Source of the DNA: Gnetum montanum | Taxonomy: Eukaryota > Streptophyta > Gnetopsida > Gnetales > Gnetaceae | NCBI GenBank assembly: GCA_015680685.1 | Contig: MNCI01015721.1 | Location: forward strand, 139,059-202,436 | Direction of reading: 5' to 3' | DNA: 63,378 nt | Shown here: positions 32,420-44,760 of the stretch, one piece after another | How the letters are laid out: the number at the start of each line of letters is the position of its first letter | How positions within the stretch are numbered: position 1 is the stretch's first letter | The notes under the pieces: model-generated | What the model saw: only the letters and a program-made list of their open reading frames with translations | Database searches by the model: none | What the model was told of the DNA's origin: nothing | Translations under genes and position numbers: made by a program

Positions 32420-33280
32420 AGGGTGTGCATACATGATTGGGTCAGAAGAAGGGACGTTTCCATGGCTTAGCTTCCGGTCCACTTGGCTGAGGAGCCGATT
32501 GTATGTTGACAGCCCTCGCAGTGTTGCGTTGTTGTGGATTTGGCGGTATTTCTCCCTACATCGGTGGAGTAGGTGGTAGCTAAGTGGGCTGTTGTGGAGG
32601 AGTGGTAGGAGAAGGTGATGGAGGATAGAAGAGATGTGGCTTTTCCCCCTGGGTGATGGAGATTGAGGTCAAAAATATTCTGGGGGGTGGTAATGACTTT
32701 GAAAGGCCACATGACTAGAAGAGTCCCGTGGGGAGACTGGTTGCTGAACGTAGTACCCGTATAGATCTGGATATTTGTAAGGGTACTACTACCTTGGAGG
32801 TGGCATCCCCCATGTTTGTGGGTGTTTCCATTGTTGAAAGTATTCATATGGTTGCGATGGCGCTCCACTTGGATAGTATCCTTGCTGTTGGTGAAACTGC
32901 CTTGGGTTGCTTTGTGGGTAAGGCAACCTTCGGGGTGTTTGCCTCTTTGCCAAGTGAGGATTCAATGTGTACACCTCAAACTCTTAAATATGTGACACCA
33001 TAGGACAACATCCCTTAGGATGTTCATATTGTCATATGCCACATTCATCCTCCTCCTCGGTGTCAGAGTTTGCAACCTGCTCTGCTACAGCAACTTTGCC
33101 CTTACCCCTATATTGGGCACATTCAACTTCCTTCTTCCTACGCTGATCGCGATCATTACCTTGTTCCTTGGACTTTTCTGCAATTTTTAACACACTTTGA
33201 AATTTCTCATCCAAAGAGTCCCACATCTTATCAACCTTTGCCGATATTTCAGATGCAAACTTTTGTAAAGGCAAGGTCTT
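32420..33280 (-). pseudogene. B gag C-terminal part: zinc-knuckle region and Q/Y/P-rich tail
   Basis: The minus frame near 33030-33070 gives the acidic TEEEDECGI then the knuckle region (decayed Cys/His spacing, around 33000-33045). QQQGYYPSGAPSQPYEYFQQW (about 32800-32870) is the tail also seen in C, D and A. Upstream KVDKMWDSLDEKFQSVLKI (about 33180-33240) is shared with D (57-residue block near 54985). Confidence 0.6.
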
Positions 33281-33559
33281 TCAGTTCACCACTACTTCCA
33301 GTGGTGATTCCTCCTCCTCATCACAAAATCAGACTTCCCTTTTTATGAGGGAAGGATCCCAGTTGAATTCTTTTACACTCTCCTTTTTTCTTAGTTTTCC
33401 TTCCTCCCTGGCCACTTGTTCAATGAGGCGCTGTAATTGATGGGCCCTTAGCTTGGACAATCATCCCTGGGCGTACACGCCAAGGGTCTTTTGCGTTTCA
33501 AAATAGAGCCCATTAATGATGTGGCAAAGTTGTGCCTGCTGAGAGTAGCCATGACTAGG

Positions 33560-34807
33560 TCACTGATGTAGCATTGAATAGTATCTGCTCATGGCTACAT
33601 CCAAGGGTTCATGATTGCCTTGTTTCCACCCTTGGATCTGATGTCTCAATTTTGCCACTCTAGAGTACGTTTGATACTTGTCATTGAAAATTTCAAGCAT
33701 CGTACTCCATCTTCTGATTGATTTCGACTCCAAGGACCGGTACCAGTTTTCAGCTTCCTTGATGAGTGTGTGAGGAAACAGCTTCAGCCTCTGCCAATCA
33801 TTGTCAATGTTCTGCAGGGTGCAGGTGTCATGGAACGCCTGCAGGTGAATCTGCGGATCACAATTGTATCCCCCTTCAAATCTGGGGATGTTGTTCATAT
33901 CTACGTGCTTGATCTGGCTATCCTTCATGTGCCTACTGGGGATCTGAACTACCTCTATGATCTGAAGGATGCGCCGAGTAGCCAACAACGGCTCATCTGA
34001 ATCATAGTCTTGCTGAGGACCATGATGTCTGTGATGATTTTGGTGGCCCCTCCTTTCATGACGGTGAGGTTCGCATGATTGGTCGCGCATTTCCTCATGC
34101 TATCCCTTTTGACCCTTTTTACCACCTTCCTTTCACTCCTTTAAACCTTGGTTACAATCTGAGCCTGAGTTGGATGAAGGTGTAGCAGAGCAAGAGGATG
34201 GAGAAGAAGGAGAGGTATCACCACCGTTCCGGTGTCAATCTCCCCCTCTACCCTGATGACGACCTCGATCAACCTATCCATCCTTGCTATGTGATCCTCC
34301 ATCCCCTTGAGGATCTTGGTCACTTAGAGGCTTGTTCTGAATGATGGACTTAAGGACCTGCTGCCCCAGGGGAAGTTTGGTTGAATGGGTATCATGAAAG
34401 ATGGGATCCCCATCGTCCTGCAACCCTTGCGAGAATAAGGGGTTACTAAATTATTTTCCCTTCAAATGTTCATATCTGTCCACCTTTTTCTGGTCTCATG
34501 CTCGTTGAGCCTCAGTGGGATGATAGTCCTGGTAGTCATGGTCCTCCATGACATACTCCACTCCACGGTCCTGGATGCCTAGTCTACCAAGATTGTCGAA
34601 TAGCATCGCAGGAGCTGATCGGTCGGGTGGTAGCATGATGTTGCCCTCCATGTCCCACCAGCGTAGATGCTCATCCTGATGTAGGATGAAAGTGAAGTCA
34701 GGGACATAATCATCGAGAAGCTTGTACACCACCCAACATTCTTGTGGCACTAGTGGGTTGGATACCTCTCTCCTGTGAGAATACATATTGGACGTTAGAT
34801 GGTCCAT
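33560..34807 (-). pseudogene. B gag, N-terminal and capsid part
   Basis: Best preserved Gag in the window. Minus strand 34807-34496 is open: CWVVYKLLDDYVPDFTFILH then QDEHLRWWDMEGNI. A Ser/Arg/His linker (34300-34090) leads to the capsid core 34090-33560: DEPLLATRRI, MNNIPRFEGGYNCDPQIHLQ, AFHDTCTLQNI, NWYRSLESKSIRRWSTMLEI, NDKYQTYSRVAKLRHQIQGW. Only a few interruptions separate these blocks. Confidence 0.75.
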
Positions 34808-34932
34808 GTAATCGATGTACCTTACTATTTACTTTAATCTACCTAGCATGCATAAAATTTCTATCCTGGGTCCATTCCAACAACTTGAATGGTAATTTGA
34901 CTAAGGTTAGATGATGCATGTAAGACTAACAG

Positions 34933-34950
34933 TCACTAGCAATGGTGCCA
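34933..34950 (-). other. Primer-binding site of B, tRNA-Asp type
   Basis: The minus strand reads TGGCACCATTGCTAGTGA one base inside the 5' LTR, near TGGCGCCGTTGCCGGGGA. Confidence 0.65.
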
Positions 34951-34951
34951 A

Positions 34952-35867
34952 TGATGAGTGGCTAGGTATCCCTATGCCCAACCATATGAATCACGGGCGT
35001 TCACACGTGACTCGGTCGAATTCCATAGACTATAAGCACTTAACATACACCAGACCCTAATTAGTGAAAGCTTGGGTTAGAACGGTCGTTGCCTTCCTAA
35101 TCTCACTTGTGATGTTCTTTTTGTGATGGTTAAGTGAGATTAAGGCTAATTATTTTTATAGCTTTTAACTTATCTTTTGGCGCATCTAATTAAAGTATGA
35201 AAAGTAAAGAATGAAATATTTTCTAATCTATAATTATCCTAGTTTGTATTCTAACTATTCCTAGCATAAGTATCTGATCCCATCTTCCAGGTACATTTTG
35301 AGCATCCCCTAAGCACTTCTAGGTTACCAGACATTAAGCATCACTAGGTTTACCAAGTGTTGGGTTTACGTTCGAGATGGTCGTACTTATGGCCTTTACG
35401 AACTATAAAGGAGTGATAGCGATTAAAGTAACAATAATAGAAACTTAAGTAATTAACAAGAAATTAACAAAGCATAAACATATTAAACTACTAAATGCAT
35501 AAAATGGCTAAGTACAAATGCTACATGGAATGCTTGAAGAGTTCATCTTTATTGCCGTCATGCCAATGGGCTTAGATACATCAATGCTCGAATAAAGAGC
35601 CGATCACTTTTCTTACACCTGTTGTGGGCACTTGGAAAATATTCTATCTCCTGCAGGAACAAACTGCAAGAGCTTCGCTACAACTAACTGAAAGGTACCT
35701 AAATGAGGTGAAAGGCCCTCTTATTTATAGGCCAAAATAGGCTCTGTGTAAACGGGGCCACGTCAACGCATGGAAGGCTACATCGACGGGGCCGCGTCGA
35801 CGCGGTTGCGTATACGCAGCCCCATATATGCAACCTAGTCGACGCATTGACTAATGACACTTCATTA
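34952..35867 (-). repeat. 5' LTR of element B (minus orientation), 916 bp
   Basis: Matches 25311-26221 over its length with scattered transitions; its outer end has decayed from TCATCA to TCATTA on the plus strand. TATAAATAAGAGG is at about 35718-35730 and the GTCGACGCGG/GTATACGCAG U3 repeats at 35760-35840. Confidence 0.9.
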
Positions 35868-35872
35868 AGGGG

Positions 35873-36480
35873 TTACAACTACAATAGAGTTTATGAAATC
35901 AAAGATCATGAAGAATCTTTATTGGCCACTTACAACATGATTAATATTAGAGAAGCAATGTATATCCCTACCAGGCATGTAAGGGATAGTCGCATCAAGA
36001 AAATGCACATGAATAACATTCCCAAATTTGAATGTGGATATAATGTAGATCCACAACATCATCTTCAAGCATTCCATGATGCCTATGCCCTTCAAAATAT
36101 TGAAAATGATTGGTAGAATTTAAAGTTGTTTTCCAAGACTCTCATCAAGGAAGAAGAGAGCTGGTACTAATTCTTAGAACCAAAATTAATCCGAAGTTGG
36201 AGTACCATACTAGAGCTCTTTAATGATAAGTATCAAACCTATTCAAGAGTGTCTAATTTAAGAAAAAAAATCCAAGGATGGAAGCAAGGGATACATGAAT
36301 CCCTTGACATGGCAATGGACAAATATTATTCTTTACTACATAGATCTCGAGGCCATGGATTTTTACATAGGGAACAACTAAGGCATATTATTGATGGATT
36401 AAGAAAAAAAACTACAGAAACTCTTGGGGCATATGCCTAAGGTAGATTATCAAAAATGATGGCCCATTGAATTCAAAGAC
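35873..36480 (+). pseudogene. C gag, capsid part (after insertion B)
   Basis: Resumes the C frame: NYNRVYEIKDHEESLLATYN, then MNNIPKFECGYNVDPQHHLQ, AFHDAYALQNIENDW, one TAG where relatives have CAG (36114), then FNDKYQTYSRVSNLRKKIQG and WKQGIHESLDMAMDKYYSLL. Ends near a decayed LGAYAQGRL-type stretch. Confidence 0.75.
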
Positions 36481-37640
36481 TAATAGACTAGGTGGCCAAA
36501 GAAGAAGGAGAATTAAAGAATAGAAAATTAGTTGAAGAATACAATTGAGATCCAACAATAAGGAAAAGAGATGTTAGAATGTGCGATAGACAATAGACAA
36601 GAAGATGAAACTTTGAAGGATGTTATTTAAAAGAAGACTCTACCTATCCAAAAATCGATCAATGATATGGCGATAAAGGTAGAGAAAATGTGGAACTCAA
36701 TGGATGAAAAATTTACTATTACACTCAAGATAGTGGAGGAAAGAATCAAATAAGCTCTAAACAAGAACAAAGTAAAGAAGAAAAGAGGAGATATAGATGA
36801 GAGAATTACAAACATAAAGGTAAAGTTATTGTAGTTGAGGAATTAACAAACTCCAGTTTGAAAGATGAAGAAGGATGCAAAGTGTGCTAGTATGAACATC
36901 TTAATGGATGTTGCCATGTCATGAGCCACTTGCAAGAGTCTAGGGCATACACGCTTAATCTGACATTCGTTAAGAAAAAAAATGCCAAGATGTCTACCCT
37001 ATCCACAAGGTAACTTTCAATAGCCTTATCAACCATCATACTATCCAAGTAGAGCCTATCCTTAATCACAAGAGCAATACTAGCAGTGGTGGCAACAACC
37101 ACAAGTATGGGAAATGCCACCGCCAAGGTAGAAGTATCCATATAGGCAACCTAATCCTTATGGATACTATGTTCAATGTCCAATCTCTTCAGGAAATGCT
37201 TCAATTCATACTTCCTCTCACTACTATCCACTAGAGTATTATAGATCCACTACTCCAAGAAAGGATCCAGATCCTTATGCACATCAACCAACAAATGGTT
37301 CATCAATTCGACCTCCTAACTCTCTACTACCAATACTATCATTGGTTATGTAAGGGAAATTGCCAACACAATTGCAACAAAAGAATGCTACTAGGGTAGT
37401 AAATACGCAAGAGGATGTGATAATGAATGAACTAAGGTCTAAGAAATGTCCATTTTTAAGAACAATTTTAGAAAAGGTTTAAAGGATGGGAGCTTCACCT
37501 ACATTAACCCTATTTGCACATACTCCTCAAGGGAATACCAAAATTCTATATTCTACATATCTGAATTTGACCATTGTCATGCTCACTTAAATTGTCACAT
37601 ACTAGATCAAGGTAGGAGCACTTCTCAAGAAGAGAACAAA
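36480..37640 (+). pseudogene. C gag C-terminal region and knuckle relic
   Basis: Near 36870-36920 the frame gives EEGCKVC, a stop, then YEHLNGCC, a CX2CX3HX3CC knuckle relic, followed by MSHLQESRAYTLNL. The Tyr/Pro/Gln-rich tail region (37100-37450) is heavily interrupted. Confidence 0.55.
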
Positions 37641-37960
37641 TCTTGGAAGTCCCTTTATTGAAATAGCAGGTCATAAACCATGTAAAGCTCTACTAGATTC
37701 TGGATCAAGAGTAAACCTAATTTCTCAAGATATGTACAAAGCCTAGAATCTTCCTCTAGTAAAGAAAAGCAACATTTGATTCAAGCTTGTAAACTAGTCA
37801 ATCACCATTTCACTTGAACAGGTGAACAATGACATTACTACCATAAAGTGGTTGGTTTTATCCTACCAACTTCTTAGTGATACATGTGGGAAAAAATAAG
37901 GGAGAAATTCCTATAATTATTAGAAGAGCATGACATAGAATTGTAGATGCTAAGTTAGGA
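37640..37960 (+). pseudogene. C aspartic protease remnant with intact D-S-G
   Basis: The frame reads EIAGHKPCKALLDSGSRVNL then ISQDMYKA; the catalytic Asp codon is at 37696-37698. Stops follow (TAG near 37744), then LPLVKKSNI and NQSITISLEQ analogues. It cleaved Gag-Pol when active. Confidence 0.7.
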
Positions 37961-38299
37961 ATTAGAGACTTGTCCTTGGAAATTTCCAAGGAAGGTGAGG
38001 CTGAAATCATACAGAGATGCCAAGTTCCATGTATCACATATAATGATAATGGGTGCAGTTGTGTGCACAAAATCTGGTCCATCAAACAAAAAATTAGTAC
38101 AACATGCAATCAATGTGTGCAACAATGTTTGTATGCAACAGTCACCAAACAAGAGGGCACCTAGTGATTGATTATTAAAAAAGAGATAGAGTCCAAAATG
38201 TACATGGAACCATCGAATCAAATTATAAGTGCCTATGTTGAAGTGACTAATGAGTTAGAATAGTTAAGAAAAAAACACATGTATGTATAATCACATCTA

Positions 38300-39900
38300 G
38301 AAGAAGACATCAAATGGGAATAGTTGGAAATTCCAAACAAGTATGAACTAGAACTCTTAGAACTAAAAGCCCTACCAAATGTACTAGAATATGCCTTTTT
38401 GAATAACAATAAACCGATAATAATAAATGCCAATCTTAATAAAGAGCAAAAGAGAATATTATTGGAAGTGAAAAAATGGCCAACAATATTTGCATGGTCC
38501 TATGATGAAATAATAGGTATCGATCCATGCATATGTCAACATTGCATTTATATAGATCTAGTTGTTAAACCACATAGCTAGCCTCAAAGAAGATTGAATC
38601 CAAAACTCAAAGAAGTGGTAAAATAGGAATTGGACAAATTATTAAAATCAGGATTCATCTATCCAATAGTTGATAGTGAATGGGCCAATCCCTTGGTTAT
38701 TGTCCCAAAGAACTGTGGCAAGTGGAGGATCTGCATTGACTTTCAATTATTGAATTTAGCAACATTTAAGGACCATTTTCCTCTACCATTTTTTGACCAA
38801 GTCCTTGATACCATTGCAAGACACTAGTACTACAATTTCCTCGATGGATACAATGAGTATAATAAGATTTTCATTGCACTATAAGATCAAGAAAAAACTA
38901 CATTCACCAGTTCATGGGGGATGTTTTCTTACATGTAGATGCCTTTTGGCTTGTGTAATGCTCTTGCTACTTTCCAAAGATTAGTACTAAGCATCTTCCA
39001 AAAATAAATTAGTAATGGAGTAGAGGTATTCATGGATGATTTTTTCCTTTATGGGCTAGACATCAAACAAGCATTGGATCGATTAGAGTAGGTTTTAAAA
39101 AGATGTGTTGAAACTAATTTAAAGCTCAATTGGTAAAAGAGCCATTTAATAATCCAAGATAGTATTGTTCTGGGACATAAAGTATCTCAAAAAGGAATAG
39201 AGGTATATCCTGACAAGATAAGAGTAATTCAAAATATCACTTAGAGGCCATAGACTGTTAAGGATGTTTGATCATTCCTTTGTTAGACTAGATATTATAG
39301 AAGATTCATTAAAAAATTTTCAAAGATAGCAAAGCTACTAGTAGAACTAACAAAGAAATATGTATAGTTTTAATGGATAGAATAGTGTGAGAACACATTT
39401 GAAACATTAAAGAAGAAGCTAATTGAAACATCAATCCTTCAAGCTCTGGATTAGTCTAAGCCCTTCCACAATATGATAGATGCTTTAAACTAGGCACTAG
39501 GTGTAGTACTAACTTAGCCTGATGATAAGAAAAGACCATATTACATACATTGTGCTAGTTAAAGCATCACCAAAGCACAACTTAATTACACTACTATAGA
39601 GAAGGAGCTTATGGTTGTGGTGTATGCACTTGAGAAATTTAGACATTATGTGCTCAATTCTTATTTATGCCTAAGTGGATCATAGTGCTATTAGGTTTCT
39701 AATGGATAAACTAGTGGTTAGTCCAAGGGTGATATGATGACTTGTGATACTATAGGAGTTTGACATCATGATGATAGACAAGAAAGGAACAAAAAATGTT
39801 GTAGGAAATCATTTGTCAATACTAAGATGAGAATTTTAGGAATAAGATGAATCATTATTAGACCAATTTCCCAATGAAATTCTATTTACAAAGATAACAA
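38300..39900 (+). pseudogene. C reverse transcriptase and RNase H remnant
   Basis: Athila-type RT. Blocks in order: IPNKYELELLELKALPNV, WPTIFAWSYDEIIGIDP, QRRLNPKLKEVVK, GFIYPIVDSEWANPLVIVPK, WRICIDFQLLN, FKDHFPLPFFDQVLD (to 38820), MPFGLCNALATFQRL and the catalytic VEVFMDDFFLYG at 39023-39058, with both aspartates kept. RNase H text follows: KRPYYIHCAS, AQLNYTTIEKELMVVVYALE and KFRHYVL (39525-39655). Many TAG/TAA stops sit at glutamine positions. The KDHFPLPF..Q and MPFGLCNA..TFQR pattern separates it from Tat-type and chromovirus RTs. Confidence 0.85.
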
Positions 39901-40149
39901 TGGTTGTCAACTCAATAGACAAGTCATGAATTGTTGATAACCTGACTTATATCACTACACAAGAGCTTCCTGTTGAGTGGAATATGAAACAAAAGAAGTA
40001 ATTCCTCTACAAAGCTAAATGGTATATGAAAATTAATGGAAATATTTACAAGATATGTGCTAATGGATTAGTCAAATGGTTTGTTCTAGAGAAGAACTAG
40101 CAAAGAATCTTGCAAGATGCACATGAGGGACCATGTGATGATCACTATG
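39901..40149 (+). pseudogene. C integrase, N-terminal part (before insertion E)
   Basis: Low-conservation linker, then LQDAHEGPCDDHYV at about 40108-40149, the first half of the integrase HHCC zinc-binding domain. Element E begins at 40150. Confidence 0.65.
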
Positions 40150-42902
40150 TGTAGCATCCTACCCTAGTTAGGGTAGGATGATGTCTAGGATCAGTAGTAA
40201 TCTTACAATAGAAGCATGATAAATTTAAAACTAATGATATGTACATTATATTAAGGAAGGTCAAATTGCATAAGAGTTCATGCCATGCCAAAAACTAAAC
40301 ATACATTACAATGAAAAAAATGAATATCTCTACATAAACCAAAAATCTACACTATTCCCACAATATGCAAACACACATAAACATCATCATCACATATATA
40401 AGAGCACAACGAGTTTCATACAATTATAAATAGTCCATAATCTTGTACATGGAAATATATAGTAACTAAGCCATGAAGATTTTCCAATCCTCTACTCTCC
40501 CTCTTTGTGCTCGTATGGGCTCCTATGACTTCCACCTGTAATGAAATAAAGTCATTATACAACCAAGTGGAAAGCCTTTACACTTCCCTTGCTAGATGTT
40601 TAACAAGAGCTACATTGGAGGAGAGGAGTGGGGTATAAGATAACCTACATTAAATGTTAGTCTTTTGCATGCTAAGAGTAACACATGGACACACATACCA
40701 TATCGCACATAACACTGGCATAATCAATATTGAAGAGGATAGATGGCTATCATAAAATCATGGATAAAGACATAGTCCGACATAATCTATCATCTATTCA
40801 TTACATCACATCACATGCCTTTCCACTATCAGGCCCATGCCATCATACCTATGCTATATCATTAAACAATTCATGACTTACACAATCATAATCTAATCAT
40901 AATATATGTTATCAATGATATGACTCACAAACTGATATTATCATATACATAGCCCATGTGGCCACTAGCATATCCACACTCAGTGTAGCATGTGAAACAT
41001 TGCCATGAGTACTCATAAAAGCCATTGCTTCTAGGTCTTTGATTAGTTTTTTATTTATCCAACTAGTGCTAGGGTCTGTCAACATGTGACTTGCAACCAC
41101 TAGCCTTCTAGAGGATTGGTGATAGGAACGAACACATCTACACTCTTCCACTCTTAGGATGAGACCTAAGATAGAAGCCTTACCTATGCATCATAGTGGT
41201 AGTCAATTCATACTACCTCTAGGGTGCCTCATCACCAACTGGTCCACACCCTCATGCTAGAACCACCCGCTAGTGACCTTAACAAGAGTCATCATGAAGA
41301 CATGTATAAATCCTAGCTAGCTTAAGCCAACACATGTCATAAGCACAACACATCCAAATAAACATAACATGATGACATATATCTATACCTAATAGTCACA
41401 TTCATTCCATGAAAAAAATACCACGATTTGATAAAACAAAATTTTGTGCCACAACCATATTTCTTGAACTGTATGTTATTCCACAAAAATGACTACTATA
41501 ATACCCTTCAAAATAATATATGCCCAAAGAGAAAACCAATTTCATGATTAGAAAGTACTTCCCAAGATGATCCCAATGATACTAATTTCACCTAAATCGG
41601 ACTCTTGGAAGCAAAGTTATGTGTGCTCAAATTTTGATTAATAAAATAATAATTAATGATATTCAATTATTGTCAAGAAGGATTGAAACTTCCAAAAATG
41701 CTCGTGTCCCACTAGGTCCTAAAAATATAATATTCCAATCATACTAGTCTCATCAACATCACAGATCATATTCCACCAATCCACATCATATCATACATTG
41801 CATATATATTAATAAACAATTTCTAACCAAAATCATATAATTTTAGGAAATTTGCAAAAATAACATATCCAAGGTCAATCTTTGAGCTATTTGCCCCTCA
41901 TGTCCACATCACATGATCATATACACTAATCCAGCATAGAAATATAGGAAAAAGGTAAAGACAACTCACTAATTCCAATTGTGGCAGCACAAAGTTTGAT
42001 ATAAGCCAAAAATCTTAGAAAATCTAGTAGAACTCTATTTCACTCCAAACAAGTTTCACACCCATGTAGATACAACTACAGCAATCCCAAATCCAAGTTT
42101 AGAACAAGCAAAAATCATCCACAAAGCTCATAATTCAGAAAATTGTGAAATAGAAGAAAACAAAATTGATGAAAACATGCTCTTGTTTGTTTTTGTTTCC
42201 CCTTAAAGCAAAAAAAGAAAAAAGAAAAAAAATAGCCAAACCTAATTTCTATGGGTGGCAGTTACATGTGTGGAGGTAGTGATCTCTTTTTGTTTTAAAC
42301 AAAAACAAAAGTTTATGGCTCATGCATAAACACTACTTTTATTCATTAGTTTTTTTAAAGTTATGCACGTCATGTGCAAACCCACTTTGCTTGTATTTTC
42401 ATAAGCATACCCATTTTTAATCCCCCTTTATTTTCATATCCTTTGCAACTAATATCGTGAACTTCAATCATGCATAACAAACATACTGGAACTCCAAATC
42501 AAAATTTGTTTGAACCTATGAGATTCATATTAGAAGCTCTACATAGTCACATGATAAAAGCACATTCAAGCCTCACACAACATGGTGCTATAGCTTAGAT
42601 GCATGAATATTGAAATCACATATAAAGCTTAAATGCATACTGAATAGTGCTTTTATACCCCAATCCAACATCCTTGCTGGTAACATCACCTGTCTAACAC
42701 ATCACATAGGGCTAGTGTACATAATCATGTTAGTTAAGCATGTAAAGACATCATAATCATAACATAAAGATGAAAGCTTCATAACATCCAAAGTGCAATC
42801 ATACCAAACTAACTCATCCCCAATAACCCACTGGGACTACACACGTAATGTATAAATTGTAAGCGTATGATCATACCTAATGTATCTAGATGGGATGTAA
42901 CG
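40150..42902 (-). repeat. 3' LTR of element E (minus orientation), 2753 bp
   Basis: The plus-strand reading starts TGTAGCATCCTACCC and ends GATGGGATGTAACG. It aligns with 47472-50221 throughout; the first 180 bases differ at roughly one position in ten, mostly transitions. The inner end has decayed from CA to CG. It contains no ORF of note. Confidence 0.9.
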
Positions 42903-42920
42903 TTCTTCCCTCCTTGAGAA
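42903..42920 (-). other. Polypurine tract of element E
   Basis: The minus strand reads TCAAGGAGGGAAGAA directly before the 3' LTR. Confidence 0.7.
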
Positions 42921-43330
42921 TCTTCCTCTTGAAAGATCTCAGGATGAGCTATGTGCATCTTAGTCTCCACCTTCTAAGTAGCCTCTAAAACTCCATGTCT
43001 ACTCCATATAACCTTAACCATAGGCACAACTTTACTATGTAGCTGTCATAATATGCAATCAACAATCTCTACTAGCTACTTAACATAACTGACATTTGAC
43101 AGTAGTTGTATCCCTGAATGGTGAATCACATGATGTTCATTAGGTACATAACATTGTAGCATAGATACATGAAACATATCACGTACATGTGCTAAATAAG
43201 AAGGTAATGCTATTCTATAGAACACTCTCCCAATCCTTTATAACATTTGAAAAGGACTAATGCATCTAGCAGCCAATTTTCCTTTTCAGCCAAATCAAAA
43301 AAGGCCTTTCAAGGGAGAAACATGAAGAAA
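42921..43330 (-). pseudogene. E integrase C-terminus and chromodomain remnant
   Basis: The minus frame gives RIGRVFYRIALPSYLAHVRD then MFHVSMLQCYVPNEHHVI, the GPF/Y-type module of chromoviral integrases, followed by VPMVKVIWSRHGVLEAT and EIFQ. The VKV.W..H...EATWE pattern is the plant chromodomain that guides integration into heterochromatin. Stops replace several Gln/Trp codons (for example the W of EATWE). Confidence 0.75.
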
Positions 43331-44330
43331 TACATGATCTTGGACCACAAACTCTAGTGGCCTTCGACATTGATTAGCATATTCCGCCTACCTATCTTGT
43401 GCAACTCTTAATATATCTCAAATATTTTGAATTTTCTCTATAGTTTGTCTCACCAAATCTATGCTCACTTGTTAACGATCTTCTATGGTATCCCAACATA
43501 AATGTGTTCTACTGGCCTACCATATAAAATCTCATATGGTGCTACCTGCAAACTCTCTTGATAATTTTTATTATATGCAAATTTAGCTAATGGTAGCATT
43601 TGATCCCAACTTTCTCTATACTGTAAAGCACAGGCTCTCAACATGTCTTCTAGAATCTAATTCATCCACTTATTCTAACCATTAGTTCATGGATGATATG
43701 TCGAACTCATATTTAGCTTTATACCCATCTCCTTTTGAAATGCCTACCAAAAATGTGACATGAATCAAGCATCTCTATCACTAATAATCCATCATGGCAC
43801 ACCATGCAACTGTATTATCTCTACAAGAAAGAGATGTGTAGTTTCTACTGCACTCACTAATGCTCATGTGGTAAGAAAATGGGCAGACTTTGTCAATAAA
43901 TTAACAACTGCTAATATAGCATCATAACCACTGCAAGCTCATGGAAGACCAACAATGAAATCCATATCAATGACATTCCATTTCCACTGAGGAATATCAT
44001 GGGAATGCAAATATCCCCTAGGCCTTTGATGCTATATCTTCACTTACTGGCAAATTAAACATCTAGATACATATTCTCCTACATTCCTTTTCATAGTAGG
44101 CCATCAATACATCCATTATAAACTCCAGTACATTTTCTGACTACCTAGATGCATTTGGTATCTGCTCATGTGGGCCTCATCCATCAACTAAATTCGTAGA
44201 GCTTCTAGAACTCATACTTGATCATCTTTCTATAACACTCCATGGTTATCCATAGAGAGTGGTCCATTAGAGGTGATTTGTTGCCTTAATTCTTGACACC
44301 ATGGATCATGTCATTGTTGCTCTCACATTT
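43331..44330 (-). pseudogene. E integrase core remnant
   Basis: Minus strand between RNase H and the GPF/Y module. Readable pieces include [18 protein letters not shown] (decayed DFI.GLP region, about 43930-43990) and the DGRYMTYAREF-like region near 43680-43720. All three catalytic acidic positions are uncertain because of frame breaks. Confidence 0.55.
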
Positions 44331-44760
44331 GCTCCTAAAATCTAATTGAATTATTAAGCTATTAAGCTTACTTGCCACCTTACTCAATGCATCGGCTACT
44401 TTATTAGTCTTGCCAGGCCTATATTTAATAGTAAAATCAAAGTTAGCAAGTAGCTCCACCCATCTATGTTGTCACAAGTTTAACTACAGCTAACTCATAA
44501 GATATTGGAGGCTCTTATGGTTAGTCCACATAGTAACATGCTTCTCATATAGATAATGCTACCAAATCTTCAATGTGAATATCACAACATCCAACTCTAG
44601 ATCATGCACAGGATATCTAGTGTCATGTGGCCTCAATTAACAAGATGCATAAGCCACAACCTATCCATCAGTAACACACAACCAAATCCATCCCTTGAAG
44701 CATCAATACTAACATCATATGAATGTCTTGGTGTAGGAGAGATTGGCACTAGAGTAGTTA
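44331..44760 (-). pseudogene. E RNase H remnant
   Basis: The minus frame reads VAYASC*LRPHDTRYPVHDL, ELDVVIFTLKIW, HYLYEKHVTMWTNHKSLQYL and FTIKYRPGKTNKVADALSKV. These are the standard Ty3/gypsy RNase H blocks (the D of TDHKSL is N here). Confidence 0.8.

Larger units (their letters stand above)
25311..35867 (-). mobile_element. Element B: pol-deleted Athila-like retrotransposon with env-like gene, nested in C
   Basis: LTRs 25311-26221 and 34952-35867, target duplication AGGGG at 25306-25310 and 35868-35872. In transcription order (right to left): PBS, gag, zinc knuckle, PR, then a deletion of RT, RNase H and integrase, a spacer, a U3-like block, a spliced-looking env-like ORF and the polypurine tract. 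Younger than its host: LTRs are similar over their length and many CpGs remain. Confidence 0.9.
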
